In this document: positions 24,361 to 32,886 of the stretch, piece by piece
Numbering within the stretch: position 1 is the first letter of the stretch
Layout of the letters: each line of letters starts with the position of its first letter
Source: Methylocystis bryophila
Lineage (GTDB): Bacteria > Pseudomonadota > Alphaproteobacteria > Rhizobiales > Beijerinckiaceae
DNA length: 64,000 nt
Reading direction: 5' to 3'
Assembly: GCF_027925445.1 (NCBI RefSeq)
Contig: NZ_AP027149.1
Span: 4,476,501 to 4,540,500 of the forward strand
Program-made: the position numbers and the translations under genes
Notes under the pieces: generated by a model
Databases searched by the model: none
The model's input: the letters and a program-made list of their open reading frames with translations, nothing else
Told to the model about the DNA's origin: nothing

Positions 24361-24630
24361 TTAGCGGCCCTTCGCCGCGACATCGCTTAGGATCCTCAGC
24401 ATCTCTTCCGAACAGCGAGTCTCCGCGCCGCCCCAACGCCAGCGGCCGATGCGCTTTTCATTGAGGATGGCCGCGCATTCGTCATCGGTCCCAAGCCAAT
24501 CGTCGCGGCGCCTGTCTTGCGCGGGCGGGCAGCCGCGACGAAATTCCTCGTGAAGCTTGGCGATGCGCGTTCTTTCTCCGGAGCGCTCTGTTGCCGCCCA
24601 ACGCGCCTGACGCCGACGCCAATCGGCCAA
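24361..24630 (-). CDS. Small charged protein upstream of the NusG-like gene
   Basis: An 89-residue ORF with a TTG start; the frame stays open upstream without a better start. It is rich in Arg/Glu (ADWRRRQARWAATERSGERTRIAKLHEEF), then DDWLGTDDECAAILNEKRIGRW and ends EMLRILSDVAAKGR. The N-terminal half looks like a charged helix. It is not recognised as any family. The 33-bp spacing to the NusG-like gene suggests co-transcription. Confidence 0.45.
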   Translation of the reverse strand: MADWRRRQARWAATERSGERTRIAKLHEEFRRGCPPAQDRRRDDWLGTDDECAAILNEKRIGRWRWGGAETRCSEEMLRILSDVAAKGR

Positions 24631-24721
24631 TTGCTCCTTGGCGAGCCTCTGCGCCTCGGCTCTGCGGGCCTCGGCCTCTCGACTGTGAGCGCCGACCTGG
24701 AAACCCGCGCGGGCGCGCGTT

Positions 24722-24937
24722 CCGATCGCGCGGAATCACGCGATCGAAAGGGACTAGGCTCGAGATCAAAAACTTAGAGCATGTCCTGACCGAGAAACTG
24801 CTTCGCATTTTTCCGGGACATGCTTTGGGCGCGATGCGAAAAAGTGGAAATCTGTTTTTCGCCCCAATCGCGCTTTAAAACTTTGGAATCGATAACGCTG
24901 TCTGTGTTTGAGCGATTCCACTCAAGCAGCGAAAACG
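24722..24937. repeat. Composite palindromic repeat (types D, C, B and A)
   Basis: A short type D unit (GATCGCGCGGAATCACGCGATCGAAA, 24722-24747) is followed by the type C terminal hairpin (about 24776-24826), an inverted type B unit (about 24828-24879) and a degenerate type A end. The whole gap at 24631-25141 holds nothing else except the promoter and leader of the next gene. Confidence 0.75.
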
Positions 24938-25141
24938 AGGCGCAGGTGAAGCCGGTGTGGTAAATTTGCAACACCAGGGAAATTTTTAGCCATTCGCGGG
25001 CGGGCTCGATTTACATTCAGGGCGCGCGACTCCAAAATGAACGCATTGCCACGCGTTCTGGCTGTGACACGGCATCGGCTAACCCTGCCGAAGCTGGGGG
25101 TCGCCCAGGATCTATTCAGGTCATCTCTAGGGAGTGCGGCT

Positions 25142-25483
25142 ATGTATAAAAGGGTCGCTCGGCTTTGCGTGGCCGCGTTCATCCTCTCGGGGGGCGCAGC
25201 ATCCGCGCAAGCCCAGGCGAATCACATCAGCGGTGGCGATAACGCAACGATTGGGAGCACAGTCAGAACTCTGGAAACATCTGCGAATGACTCGCTCGGT
25301 CCTTCCCCGCTTCCGCAGACCTCAGCCTCCGCCGTTGAAGCGTCCCGCGCCGCTAACACAAGCAAGTCGCAGACTTTGATCCTTCTTCCCGCGTCGGGCC
25401 CGAAAGCGGGCGAAGGCGTGGTGAGCTTCGTCGCGATGCTAATCGTGCTCATCGCAATAAAATACCGCGGCCTCATCGTGTGA
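25142..25483 (+). CDS. Small exported protein with C-terminal membrane helix
   Basis: A 113-residue protein. The signal peptide (MYKRVARLCVAAFILSGGAASAQA) is followed by a Ser/Thr/Ala-rich low-complexity middle and a single C-terminal hydrophobic helix (VVSFVAMLIVLIAIKY) ending in RGLIV. A GGGAG lies 6 nt before the ATG; a longer in-frame start at 25037 is less likely. It should be anchored in the inner membrane with a short periplasmic loop. No family was recognised; it lacks the PEP motif of PEP-CTERM anchors. Confidence 0.6.
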   Translation: MYKRVARLCVAAFILSGGAASAQAQANHISGGDNATIGSTVRTLETSANDSLGPSPLPQTSASAVEASRAANTSKSQTLILLPASGPKAGEGVVSFVAMLIVLIAIKYRGLIV

Positions 25484-25896
25484 CCTGAGCGGCTCGAAAA
25501 GCCGGCCCGGGTTGGCCTCGTTGTTTGCGAGCTTGCCGGACCCCTTGTGACGGCGGCGAAATCGATTATGTCTTCGCCATTGCCGGCAGCGCCCTTCTTC
25601 AAATATCGCCTCAGGAGAACCGCCTTCACGGTGGCGGTCACCAACAGGCGCCGACGTCTAACTGACGGCGAACGAGAATGAAGAAAGAGCGCCTGCCTTC
25701 GAATAGTCGTTTTCCTGCCGTCTGAATCAAACCCACTCGTTCGACCGGAGACGGAACTCCAGTGAGGTCAGTCGGCGATCCAATTGCCGTGTGAATTCAG
25801 GGGCGCTTTCTTCAGCCCCCAGTTTTCAGGCGTTGGTGCGACCAAGGTCGGGGTGAGGTAAAAGAGTTCGTTCCATTGTGGCTCTGGGGGAAGAAA
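25484..25896. other. Gap without a supported gene
   Basis: A minus-strand ORF overlaps the end of the 25142 gene and this gap (to 25644), but its residues over the gene are only the reverse reading of it. No domain, repeat or terminator with a T-tract was seen. Confidence 0.35.
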
Positions 25897-26193
25897 ATGG
25901 CGTCATCCCAATGCGAGCAAATGTTCGATCGCGCTTTTCCGTTGGCCAATCAAACGATGCTGACAGTCGCCGCAGCCCCAGATCGCCAGGAGGAACTCCT
26001 CGATATTCTTGATCGAGCGATGGCGCGCGGCCTTCGCCATAAATCTCGCCTATGCGAGATTCACGTGCCATTCGAGCGCTTTCCGCTCATGGATTCGAAA
26101 TTCTGGCATATTCCCGTAGAGGACAGCGGCGATCCGCAGGTTTTGCGGCTGTTCTTCGCGCCATCCGAAGGCTCCGCGGACGGCCTCGCCTGA
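25897..26193 (+). CDS. Hypothetical protein, 98 residues
   Basis: A small soluble protein beginning MASSQCEQMFDRAFPLANQTML, with an ATG shortly after GGGGGAAG; a TTG at 25876 would add seven residues. The middle EELLDILDRAMARGLRHKSRLCEIHVPFERFP and SKFWHIPVEDSGDPQVLRLFF look like an alpha/beta fold. No family was recognised. A palindromic repeat begins 5 bp after the stop, in the same gene-relative orientation as at the repeat-abutted stop codons elsewhere. Confidence 0.55.
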   Translation: MASSQCEQMFDRAFPLANQTMLTVAAAPDRQEELLDILDRAMARGLRHKSRLCEIHVPFERFPLMDSKFWHIPVEDSGDPQVLRLFFAPSEGSADGLA

Positions 26194-26198
26194 TCGCT

Positions 26199-26350
26199 CG
26201 AGCATGTCACGGAAAAGTGCGAAGCGGTTTTCCGATCAAGACATGCTCTAACTTTTTGACTTGGCGCGATTCCTTATCGCTCGAACGATTCTGTTCGAGC
26301 AGGAAACCCGCTAAAGCGCGACGCGAAAAGTCGAAACCGGCTGTTCGCTA
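26199..26350 (+). repeat. Types C and B palindromic repeats, inverted orientation
   Basis: The type C terminal hairpin (about 26204-26252) comes first, then the GCTCGAACG/TTCGAGC hairpin, then a degenerate type B unit. The orientation is opposite to the copies at minus-strand gene ends, matching the plus-strand gene it follows. Confidence 0.8.
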
Positions 26351-26406
26351 GACAAGCCGCGCGAGAGCCTGGCCACTTGGGCTTAGCGCCTACTTCGACA
26401 TAGAGC

Positions 26407-26856
26407 CTATTTGGGCTTGCCGTGCGCTGCCGTCGGCGCCGCGGGGCCGTGCAACGGCGTCGGCGCCGGGCTGTTTGCCGGCGTCTTATCCGAGCGCGTC
26501 CAGGTTTCGCTCTGGCAGAGGAAGGCGATCAGGCATCCCGTCAGCGTCAGCTGATTGGGCGGGTTGTATTGAATCTTACCGCTGTAGGTCTTGCCGTTCT
26601 CGGGGTTGAACAGCTCGCCCTTCCACTGATTGGCGCCAGCCTTGACGGCAGATCGAAGAATGATCTTTGGCGGACCGCCATAAATCGAGACGACATTGTC
26701 CTCGCGGGCGCAAAGCTTTCCGTCGCAGTCGTAAAACTCCAGCCGCTCTTCGTGCTCGTCACGCAGCCAGACGCCATAGATCGGCGGCTCCGTCGCGAGC
26801 GAGGGACTTCCTACGAGGAGGGCGAGAGCGACGAGGGCGAGCCGTCCATGCTTCAT
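26407..26856 (-). CDS. DUF2147 exported protein
   Basis: A 149-residue protein with a signal peptide (MKHGRLALVALALLVGSPSLA) and a DUF2147 beta-barrel-like domain: GVWLRDEHEERLEFYDCDGKLCARE, GGELFNPENGKTYSGKIQYNPPNQLTLTGCLIAFLCQSETWTR. The pattern EFYxCDGKLC and LxGC..CxSxxW is typical. The tail is Pro/Ala-rich. DUF2147 proteins are periplasmic and of unknown function. It lies 40 bp downstream of hpnN on the same strand. Confidence 0.85.
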   Translation of the reverse strand: MKHGRLALVALALLVGSPSLATEPPIYGVWLRDEHEERLEFYDCDGKLCAREDNVVSIYGGPPKIILRSAVKAGANQWKGELFNPENGKTYSGKIQYNPPNQLTLTGCLIAFLCQSETWTRSDKTPANSPAPTPLHGPAAPTAAHGKPK

Positions 26857-26896
26857 GGAGCCAATCTCCTATCACATTCTTGCTGCAGTGCGAAGA

Positions 26897-29698
26897 TCAG
26901 CCGGGCTGCGTCGCATCCTCTTTCGCCTTGCGACGCGGCGGCCCGAGGAAGGCCGGCACCACGAAGAAAGCCGCAACCAGCGTGAAGAACAACGAAATCG
27001 CCAGAAGCTTGCCCATGCTCGCCGTCCCGGGATGGGACGAAAGCATCAGGCTGCCGAAGGCCGTTCCCGTCGTGAGGGAGGAAAAGAAGATCGCGCGGGT
27101 GAGGCTCGAGGCGAGCATGTCGGAAATGCCTTTGCGCCAGGCGATGACGTAATAAATGTGAAAGGCGACGCCGACCGCCAACATCAACGGCAAGGCGATG
27201 ATGTTCGCAAAGTTCAGCGACATGCCGAGCGCGTCGGCGGTCTCGAGGCTCAAAACGCCCGCAAGAACCAGCGGGCCGAGCGTGAGCGCGACGTGCCAGG
27301 GATTGCGCAGCGCCACGACGAGAATCAAGAAGATTGCGCTGAATGCGTAAAGGCCCGCCCGCTTGAAGGCGTCCACGACCGTCACCCCGGCCTGCGCGAC
27401 GACGATCGGCGGCCCGCTCGCGTCGGGCGCGATACGCCTCAAGGCTTCGGCGAAGGTGGTCATGACCTTGCTGTCGTTGCTGTCCCCCTTCGGAAACACC
27501 TCGATGCGATATTGCCCCTCTTCGGACACCCAGTCGCGCAATATGCGATCGGGCAGCGAGTTCTCCGTCACGGCATGTGCGTCGAGTTGGACGCGCAGAT
27601 CCTTAAGCAGGCGCTCGAAATCGGAGAACACCGCCTGCTGCGCGCGCTCGCGCGTCGCCGGGTCGGCTTTGGCGAGCGCCGCCAGCGCCTTGGCGAAGCT
27701 TGCGACTTCCGGGGGAGGCGCGGGCTGGGGAATAGCCCCCGGGCCGGGGTTTGGCGGAACCGCCGCGCCTCGGTCCTGACGGCCGCCGCGGCGCCTTTGC
27801 TTTGCGGCGCGCGGATCGAGGCCAGCGGCAGCGGCCGCCTGGGCCGCCGCGCGCGGGTCCATCCCCGCCGCCGCCATCGCCCGCGGATCCATTTGCCCAC
27901 TCATCAGCATCGAGGCCGTCTCCAACGCCTTCACGGTTTCGGCGTCGGTCGGCGCGGGTTTCTGCTTCGGCGCGAGCGTGTCGCGCAACTGTCGGGCGGC
28001 GTGCTCGATGAGCCGCAGCTTCTCTTCCTGGTTCTTGGGGATCAGAGAGTCGACGTCGACGATATGATCGACCTCCGGAAGGCTCGCGGCTTGGGCCGCG
28101 ACGTCGCGCGCCGCTTCAAGTGAAGGCTGGATGATCTCGATCGTGTTCGGCGCCGTCTGAGGATTTTTCGCGAGATCGAGAAAGGTCGCGACCGACTCCA
28201 CCTTGGCGTTCCGAAGGTTCATCGGATTGGAGTCGAACGTCAAATGACGAAGGAAGGTCGCCCCCGCGAGCGTGACGGCGATCGCCGAAACGATCACCAG
28301 CGCGCGATGGCGAGCGATCCAATGATCGACGCCGGCGAGCGAGGCGGTCTCCACCGGTAACTCTTCCGGTTTCGGCCTCAAAAGCTTGATCACAGCCGGC
28401 AGAAAGGTCAGCGTCGCGAGATACGCGATGATCATGCCGAAGCCGGAGATGAGCCCAAGTTCTCCAACGCCGCTAAAGTCGGTCGGCAGAAAGCAGAAGA
28501 AACCGGCCAGAAGGGAGACTGCGGCAAGCGTCAGCGAGCCGCCGATGCTCCGCGCCGCAGCGCTTAGCGCCCCATCGACGCTGTCGCCCCTGCCAAAAAT
28601 CTTGTGGCGCTCGTCGCGGTAACGCGTCGCGAACTGAATGCCGAAATCGACGCCCAGCCCGATGAAGAGCGCGGCGAAGGCGACCGAAAGCATATTGAAG
28701 CGGCCGATCAGCAAAATGCCGAGGCCCGCTGTCATCGCAAGGCCCGCAAGCAAGGTGGCGAGCACGGCGAAGATGAGCTTGGGCGAGCGCAACGCCGCGA
28801 GAAGGATCAGCGCGACGATAGCCACCGTTCCGGTGAGATTGACGCCCATGTTCTCCGAGATCGTCGCGAACTCGTCGTCCTCCAGCGGCACCAGTCCCGT
28901 AAGACGCAGCGTGACGCAGTGCTCAGCGTTGAGCCCGAGAGCGGCGGCGGTCTTCCGCACAAAAGCGATCGCCTCGGCGCCCGGCTGCAGTTCCGAGTAG
29001 TTGATAACCGGATTGATCAAAACGATGCGGCGCAGATCCGCGGGCTCGACCTTCTTCGGAGCCTCGGTCTTTGGCGCGGCGCCCTCGCCGGACGATTGGT
29101 CGCCGAGCAACTTTTCCCAATCGAGCTTGGCTGGCTCTCCGGCGAGCGTCTTGTCGAGGACCGCGGTGATCTGTTTCAGCCCCGAAACATAGAGCTCCAT
29201 CCCGCGCTTGCTGTCGCCGACCTCGCGCATGTTGTCGATGAGCGTCGCCGTCAATCCGCGCAGGGTCGGATCCTGAGCGAGCGGCTGAAGCACCGCGCGC
29301 TGGGCGATGAGACTTGCGGTGATCTTCTGAACCTCGGCCGAGTCGAGATAAAGGAGGCCGTGAGCTTTGAAGAAGGCCTCGTCCTCCGGCAGCCAGCTGC
29401 GCCGGATCAGAGGCGCCCCGGCGAGCGCTGCGTTGAGGCGCTTGGCCGCATCCTCGGCCTCTTCCGCGGTTTTGCCGTCGATGACCGCGACGATCTGCTT
29501 GTCGAGCTGCGGAAAGTTCCGGTAGAGCTCGATCTCATTCTCGCGCCAGGGAATGTCTTTGGAAAATAGATGGTTCGTGTCGGTGTCGATCGCAAAGCGC
29601 GTCGCGGTGAGATAAACGCCGCCGGCCGTGAGCGCGAGCGTTACGGCCACGACGAGCCACGGCCAACGCACGCAATACGCCACGAGCTTTTCAAGCAT
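26897..29698 (-). CDS. hpnN: Hopanoid-associated RND/MMPL transporter HpnN
   Basis: A 933-residue inner-membrane RND-superfamily protein of the hopanoid-transporter type, with about twelve helices in two sets. The N-terminus MLEKLVAYCVRWPWLVVAVTLALT and FAIDTDTNHLFSKDIPWRENEIELYRNFPQ is characteristic. Helix segments include LFIGLGVDFGIQFATRYRDER and IIALPLMLAVGVAFHIYYVIAWRKG. It is expected to move hopanoids toward the outer membrane. The second periplasmic loop (about residues 605-675) carries an unusual low-complexity stretch with three copies of a (M/L)DPRA motif and a Pro-rich run. Other hpn genes are not in the window. Confidence 0.88.
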   Translation of the reverse strand: MLEKLVAYCVRWPWLVVAVTLALTAGGVYLTATRFAIDTDTNHLFSKDIPWRENEIELYRNFPQLDKQIVAVIDGKTAEEAEDAAKRLNAALAGAPLIRRSWLPEDEAFFKAHGLLYLDSAEVQKITASLIAQRAVLQPLAQDPTLRGLTATLIDNMREVGDSKRGMELYVSGLKQITAVLDKTLAGEPAKLDWEKLLGDQSSGEGAAPKTEAPKKVEPADLRRIVLINPVINYSELQPGAEAIAFVRKTAAALGLNAEHCVTLRLTGLVPLEDDEFATISENMGVNLTGTVAIVALILLAALRSPKLIFAVLATLLAGLAMTAGLGILLIGRFNMLSVAFAALFIGLGVDFGIQFATRYRDERHKIFGRGDSVDGALSAAARSIGGSLTLAAVSLLAGFFCFLPTDFSGVGELGLISGFGMIIAYLATLTFLPAVIKLLRPKPEELPVETASLAGVDHWIARHRALVIVSAIAVTLAGATFLRHLTFDSNPMNLRNAKVESVATFLDLAKNPQTAPNTIEIIQPSLEAARDVAAQAASLPEVDHIVDVDSLIPKNQEEKLRLIEHAARQLRDTLAPKQKPAPTDAETVKALETASMLMSGQMDPRAMAAAGMDPRAAAQAAAAAGLDPRAAKQRRRGGRQDRGAAVPPNPGPGAIPQPAPPPEVASFAKALAALAKADPATRERAQQAVFSDFERLLKDLRVQLDAHAVTENSLPDRILRDWVSEEGQYRIEVFPKGDSNDSKVMTTFAEALRRIAPDASGPPIVVAQAGVTVVDAFKRAGLYAFSAIFLILVVALRNPWHVALTLGPLVLAGVLSLETADALGMSLNFANIIALPLMLAVGVAFHIYYVIAWRKGISDMLASSLTRAIFFSSLTTGTAFGSLMLSSHPGTASMGKLLAISLFFTLVAAFFVVPAFLGPPRRKAKEDATQPG

Positions 29699-29839
29699 CG
29701 GCTATTCCCAAGGAGCGCGGTCTCGGGCTCGGCGCCCTGGGGCGCGAGCCGCGTCGCGGCTGAAAGTTCGCAGGCTTATACAGGCGCGCCCGCCGGTGTC
29801 CAACTCGCGCGCGACTCTCCCCCCATCCGCGAAGAGGAG

Positions 29840-30973
29840 CTATTTCGGGATCGATCCGGTGGGCTGGGCGTCGCTCTGCCCGTGCAACGCCATCCAGCCG
29901 CGCGCTGCGCCGTCTTCCGCAACGGCGCCCTCCTTCGCGCCAGAGCCGCCGCCGGCCCCGCGCGCGGCGAGGCGTGCGCCCTTCTTGCCCGCCCGGCCTC
30001 CCTTGTCCTCGACCGCGATCTCGGCCGGCGGCACGAGAGTCTCCGGGCGGCTGACCTCGGCGATGCGCGACGCGAAGCTCGGATGCTGGCCCCCATCCTG
30101 ATAGACAAGGCGAACGGGCTGCACGTCCTTGGAGAGCTCTGCGATTCGCGTTTCGTCCTTGCGCTGCTTTTCGGCGACGAGCGAGGCGGTTTGCGGATCG
30201 ACGGCGAGCGGCGGACAAGCGGCTTCAGGGTCGAGCGCCCGCCCGTTCACGGCTTGCGCGTTGAAGACATAGCGCCCGCCGCAGACGCCGACGGAAGGCT
30301 CCTGCATCGTGGTCTCGAAGTGATCGGAGCCTTCCTTGAGCTGCCGCCAGAAGGCAAGATGCGGATCGAGCCGGTGCTTCGCCAGATTTTCCGCGGTCAT
30401 CCGGAAAGGATAGGACTGCATCTGCACCGCGTGCTGCCCATTGCTGAGCGAGGTGCGCACGATGGCGTAGATCTCGGCGATCTGCCGATCGGTCATCGAG
30501 AAGCAGCCAGCCGACGAACAGGCGCCGTGCACCATGATCGTGCCGCCCGTCGCGCCATGCGCGCGGTCATAGGCGTTGGGATAGCCGACGTTGAAGGAAA
30601 GGTAATAGCTGGAGTTCGGGTTGAGCTGGCCGGGCGCGATGGCGTAGAATCCTTCCGGAACTTGGCGATCTCCCTCGCGCATTTTCGGGCCGAGCTGGCC
30701 CGACCACCGGCACATCGGATAGGTCTTGAGCCTGGCGTAACGCCCGTCCGGCTTCTTCTTCCAGACCTCGAGCTCCGCCTCCTTCTTATAGGCTCGGATG
30801 AGCGTCGGGGCGTCCTTGGAGACGCCGACCTCCTCCATCAACGCCAGCGTTTCGGCCGGGATCGGGGCCGCGCCGCGATTGGCGAGGCCTGTTTCCTCGC
30901 AACCGGCGAGCGCGCCGGCGCCGAGCGCAGCGGAAAGAAGCGCAATCGCCCGTTTATGGAGGGGAAGAAACAT
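29840..30973 (-). CDS. L,D-transpeptidase (YkuD) family lipoprotein
   Basis: A 377-residue protein with a lipoprotein signal (LSAALGAGALAGC). A YkuD catalytic domain (about residues 55-200) has LIRAYKKEAELEVWKK, the His of GGTIMVHGACSS and the nucleophile Cys of SSAGCFSM. It should cross-link peptidoglycan stem peptides or attach proteins to them in the periplasm. The C-terminal 180 residues include a Cys-containing region (VCGGRYVFNAQ, EAACPPLAVD) and an Ala/Gly/Lys-rich tail ending QPTGSIPK. The ATG chosen opens the signal peptide. Confidence 0.85.
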   Translation of the reverse strand: MFLPLHKRAIALLSAALGAGALAGCEETGLANRGAAPIPAETLALMEEVGVSKDAPTLIRAYKKEAELEVWKKKPDGRYARLKTYPMCRWSGQLGPKMREGDRQVPEGFYAIAPGQLNPNSSYYLSFNVGYPNAYDRAHGATGGTIMVHGACSSAGCFSMTDRQIAEIYAIVRTSLSNGQHAVQMQSYPFRMTAENLAKHRLDPHLAFWRQLKEGSDHFETTMQEPSVGVCGGRYVFNAQAVNGRALDPEAACPPLAVDPQTASLVAEKQRKDETRIAELSKDVQPVRLVYQDGGQHPSFASRIAEVSRPETLVPPAEIAVEDKGGRAGKKGARLAARGAGGGSGAKEGAVAEDGAARGWMALHGQSDAQPTGSIPK

Positions 30974-31023
30974 GGCGGCTCCGCGATCGGCGTTGGCCGG
31001 CGTCCATCGCCGGACGGCGTTCT

Positions 31024-31141
31024 CTAGCGCGTTTCCCGCTCGAACGGAATCGTTCGAGCGACAAGGAATCGCGCCAAATCAAAAGCTTAGAGCATGTCCT
31101 GACCGGAAAACCGCTTCGCACTTCTCCGGAACATGCTCTAA
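31024..31141. repeat. Complete type C palindromic repeat
   Basis: One of the best-preserved copies: GCTCGAACGGAATCGTTCGAGC hairpin core, spacer with GCGCCAAATCAAAAG, then GAGCATGTCC..GAACATGCTC around CGGAAAA. It lies between the L,D-transpeptidase and ccmB genes. Confidence 0.88.
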
Positions 31142-31246
31142 GCGGCTAAGGGTAACACCTTCGGCGCCCTGGCCGGCGAAATTCCAACCTTGAGGGTAAT
31201 CAGAACATTAAGACCGCAGCATGGCCCTTAACCCGCCTGCCGCCGC

Positions 31247-31912
31247 TCACATCTGTCGCAGCAGCGACGCCGCGGCGAAGGGGCACAGCGCCAGCGCCGC
31301 GAGCGCCAGCGCCGCCAGGATCGCGAAAGGCGCGACGAGCGGCGCATCGGCGGTCATCGCGGCGCTTGCGGCCGAAACGCCGAAGATCAGCACCGGGATG
31401 GCCAGGGGCAGCACGAGCAGCGCCATCAACAGTCCGCCGCGCCGCACGCTCACCGTGGCGGCGGCGCCCATCGCGCCGATCAGCGTGAGGGCGGGCGAGC
31501 CGATGAGCAGGCTCGCCGTCACCGCGAGCAGCGCCGCCGCCTCTTGATCGAGCATCAGCCCGAGAAAGGGCGCTGCGAGAACGAGGGGCAACTCGGCGCT
31601 GACCCAATGCGCCGCGCATTTGGCGATGACGGTGAGCTCGAGCGGCAGGCTCGCGAGATGGAGCTGATCGAGCGAGCCTTCCTCGGCGTCGGCCTGAAAA
31701 AGGCGATCCAGTCCGAGCAAGGTTGCGAGCAGGGCGGAAATCCATAAGATCGCCGGACCGATGCGGGCGAGGAGCTTGGGATCCGGCCCGACCGCGAAGG
31801 GCGTGATCGCGACGAGACACAGAAAGAAGGCCACGCCCATCGACGCGGAACCGCCGACCCGCTTGGCGATGCGCATCTCGCGCAGGAACAACGCGACGAA
31901 GGCGGAACTCAT
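31247..31912 (-). CDS. ccmB: Heme exporter membrane subunit CcmB
   Basis: A 221-residue six-helix inner-membrane protein of the cytochrome c maturation system. Family features include FVALFLREMRIAKR at the start, LDRLFQADAEEGSLDQLHLASLPLELTVIAKCAAHW and PLVLAAPFLGLML. It forms the CcmAB ABC complex that releases holo-CcmE. Its ATG overlaps the ccmA stop by 4 bp (31909-31912). No ccmC follows: downstream come a palindromic repeat and an unrelated gene. Confidence 0.93.
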   Translation of the reverse strand: MSSAFVALFLREMRIAKRVGGSASMGVAFFLCLVAITPFAVGPDPKLLARIGPAILWISALLATLLGLDRLFQADAEEGSLDQLHLASLPLELTVIAKCAAHWVSAELPLVLAAPFLGLMLDQEAAALLAVTASLLIGSPALTLIGAMGAAATVSVRRGGLLMALLVLPLAIPVLIFGVSAASAAMTADAPLVAPFAILAALALAALALCPFAAASLLRQM

Positions 31913-32571
31913 ATCAGGCCTCCTGCGCCGAGCTCGAGCGTGCGCGTGGTCTCGAAGCCGAGCGGGTCATGTGTCGCGACGACGAGAATTCCGCCCTCTT
32001 GGCAATGTTCGCGCATCGCCTGCGCGAAGTGGTCGCGCGCCTTCGAGTCGAGCGCGGTCAGCGGCTCGTCCAGGAGCCAGAGGGGGCGGCGCGCGACAAA
32101 AAGGCGGGCCAAGGCGATCCGGCGCTTTTGACCGGCCGAAAGAACGCCGATCGGCGTTTCCGCGAGCGCGGCGAGGCCGACGCGCGCCAAAGCCTCCGAG
32201 GGCGAAAGCCCGCCTGCGGAAGCCGGCGCGGAAAGAAGCGCCCGCCAGAATTGGAGATTCTCCAGCGCCGTCAGCACGCCGCGCAAGCCGTCCGCATGGG
32301 CGAGATAATGCGTCGCGACGAGCGTGTCCTCACCCTCGGCGACGCCGAGCCGGACTCGCCCGGATCGCATCGGCAACAGCCCCGCGAGGGCGCGAAGCAA
32401 CGTCGACTTGCCCGCGCCATTGCGGCCCGTGACGCGCAAGGATTCGCCGGACGTCAGCGAGAAACTCACATTCTCGAGCACGAGGCGCCGGCCCCGCTCG
32501 ACGCAGAGCGAGTCCGCCACGAGCGGCGTGAAGGCGAGCGCTTTGGGCTCTGGGTCTTGCGGCGTGTCCAT
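31909..32571 (-). CDS. ccmA: Heme exporter ATP-binding subunit CcmA
   Basis: A 220-residue ABC ATPase with Walker A GRNGAGKS (about residues 50-57), signature LSAGQKRRIALARL, Walker B LWLLDEPLTALD and the switch His in VATHDP. The CcmA-type phrase THYLAHADGLRGVLTALENLQFW confirms the family. It powers CcmAB during c-type cytochrome assembly on the cytoplasmic side and is co-transcribed with ccmB by stop-start overlap. Confidence 0.93.
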   Translation of the reverse strand: MDTPQDPEPKALAFTPLVADSLCVERGRRLVLENVSFSLTSGESLRVTGRNGAGKSTLLRALAGLLPMRSGRVRLGVAEGEDTLVATHYLAHADGLRGVLTALENLQFWRALLSAPASAGGLSPSEALARVGLAALAETPIGVLSAGQKRRIALARLFVARRPLWLLDEPLTALDSKARDHFAQAMREHCQEGGILVVATHDPLGFETTRTLELGAGGLI

Positions 32572-32886
32572 CGCCTCGCTCTATCGCCTCGGACGCGGAA
32601 CCGCCAGTGCGGGCGCCGGCGTGTTCTTACGGGGCGTGTTCTTGGCGTTGGATTTATGCGCGCGCCTGCGTTAAACGATCGCGGCATCGATGAGAGCGCG
32701 ATGCGAAAAATTGGAAACCGTTTTTTCGCACAGATCGCGCTCTAAACTTTTGGAATCGATCACGTTTTCTGCGCTCAGGCGATTCCGCCCGAAGGCAGCG
32801 TGATCTCGGTGAAATTTGGCCGATCCGCTCGCCGGGACGCGAAGTCCGCGCATCGGGCGATCGCCGCCGTAAGAGCGGAAAGCGGC
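32572..32886. other. Divergent intergenic region with repeats
   Basis: It contains the inverted type B and type A repeats at 32692-32808. The remaining parts should hold the ccmAB promoter (left) and the promoter of the membrane protein gene (right). Confidence 0.5.
32692..32808. repeat. Types B and A palindromic repeats, inverted order
   Basis: Type B (about 32692-32744; AGAGCGCGA..TCGCGCTCT) is followed by type A (about 32757-32808; GATCACG..CGTGATC). Confidence 0.85.

Noticed and set aside
25142..25483. PEP-CTERM-type sorting signal at the C-terminus
   Set aside because: There is a terminal hydrophobic helix and basic residues but no PEP motif before it.
25222..25644. A 140-codon minus-strand ORF
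   Set aside because: Most of it is antisense to the signal-peptide gene at 25142, and the remaining N-terminal part alone shows no recognisable feature.
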